The notes under the pieces were generated by a model, which saw nothing but the letters and a program-made list of their open reading frames with translations, had not been told where the DNA came from and searched no databases. Position numbers and translations under genes: made by a program. A stretch of 5,604 bases of DNA from Elstera litoralis (GTDB lineage Bacteria; Pseudomonadota; Alphaproteobacteria; Elsterales; Elsteraceae): positions 1 to 5,604 of the forward strand of contig NZ_LAJY01000440.1 of assembly GCF_000963705.1 (NCBI RefSeq). Reading direction: 5' to 3'. This document shows positions 5,409 to 5,604 of the stretch, one piece after another (position 1 is the first letter of the stretch; each line of letters opens with the position of its first letter).

Positions 5409-5604
5409 GCGTCTGCGCCTGGGTGGAACGCTGGGCGAGCGCCGAGCCGATTACTGCGCGGCGCTTGCTGGACGATCTCGCCGAGCATGCCGCCCGTCAC
5501 CCCGGCGAGGGCGCGCTGAAAGCCCATTGGGGCGTTGCGGTGTTGCATTTCGTGGCGGCGCGGGCCGGGGCGGACCCGGAAGGCTGCCGCGTGCTGCTAG
5601 CGAC
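5405..5604 (+). CDS. Unrecognised protein, continuation or second ORF (3'-partial)
   Basis: From ATG 5405 this frame stays open to the window end (66 codons) and reads MSVCAWVERWASAEPITARR, LLDDLAEHAARHPGEGALK and AHWGVAVLHFVAARAG. The sequence is Ala/Leu-rich and amphipathic-helical, with GC-rich third positions, so it looks truly coding. The family is unknown; short paired helices might suggest an alpha-solenoid or TPR-like fold, but no repeat consensus is visible. No ribosome binding site stands before 5405, so it would depend on translational coupling through ATGA, or it is simply the rest of the preceding ORF after a frameshift. It continues beyond the window. Confidence 0.55.
   Translation, partial: MSVCAWVERWASAEPITARRLLDDLAEHAARHPGEGALKAHWGVAVLHFVAARAGADPEGCRVLLA

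Noticed and set aside
5120..5548. 142-codon minus-strand open frame opposite the last ORF
   Set aside because: It covers the candidate promoter and palindrome, has a Ser/Arg-rich translation, and lacks a ribosome binding site; the plus-strand frames have one and look more protein-like.

Overview
The window looks like chromosomal DNA from a GC-rich Alphaproteobacterium, probably Rhodospirillales-like. This rests on gene content and style: an AddA C-terminus followed directly by a thioredoxin gene (an alphaproteobacterial arrangement), a DUF29 protein, and G/C-ending codons. The order-level placement is an inference and the species cannot be named.

Layout, left to right: (1) the 3' end of addA (+), the helicase-nuclease subunit of AddAB double-strand-break repair; (2) trxA (+), a 106-aa thioredoxin with a WCGPC active site, followed by a 10-bp perfect hairpin terminator; (3) a DUF29 gene (+); (4) a major facilitator superfamily transporter gene (-), convergent with DUF29 and broken in this sequence by single-base indels; (5) a GlxA-type regulator (+; DJ-1/PfpI-like domain plus AraC HTH), divergent from the transporter; (6) a soluble GAF-HisKA-HATPase histidine kinase (-), convergent with the regulator and overlapping it by 89 bp; (7) an unrecognised Ala/Leu-rich helical protein (+), divergent from the kinase, split into two reading frames and running off the window.

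Functional logic: addA and trxA are housekeeping. The transporter and the GlxA-type regulator form a classic divergent pair, and the roughly 115-bp gap between them carries a promoter-like element, a good ribosome binding site and two dyads. The kinase has no response regulator in view, so it is an orphan here. The gap between it and the last ORF holds a 17-bp palindrome that fills the -35/-10 spacer of a promoter candidate.

The most important caution concerns sequence integrity. At least three, and perhaps five, places need a single-base indel to restore an obvious protein: addA near 118 and possibly 28, the transporter at an A7 run and at a G5 run, and the last ORF near 5400. Clustered, unrelated, mostly homopolymer-linked frameshifts point first to draft-sequence errors and only second to real gene decay or programmed frameshifting. 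I see no RNA genes, CRISPR arrays, insertion sequences or convincing novel system; the gene content is otherwise ordinary.
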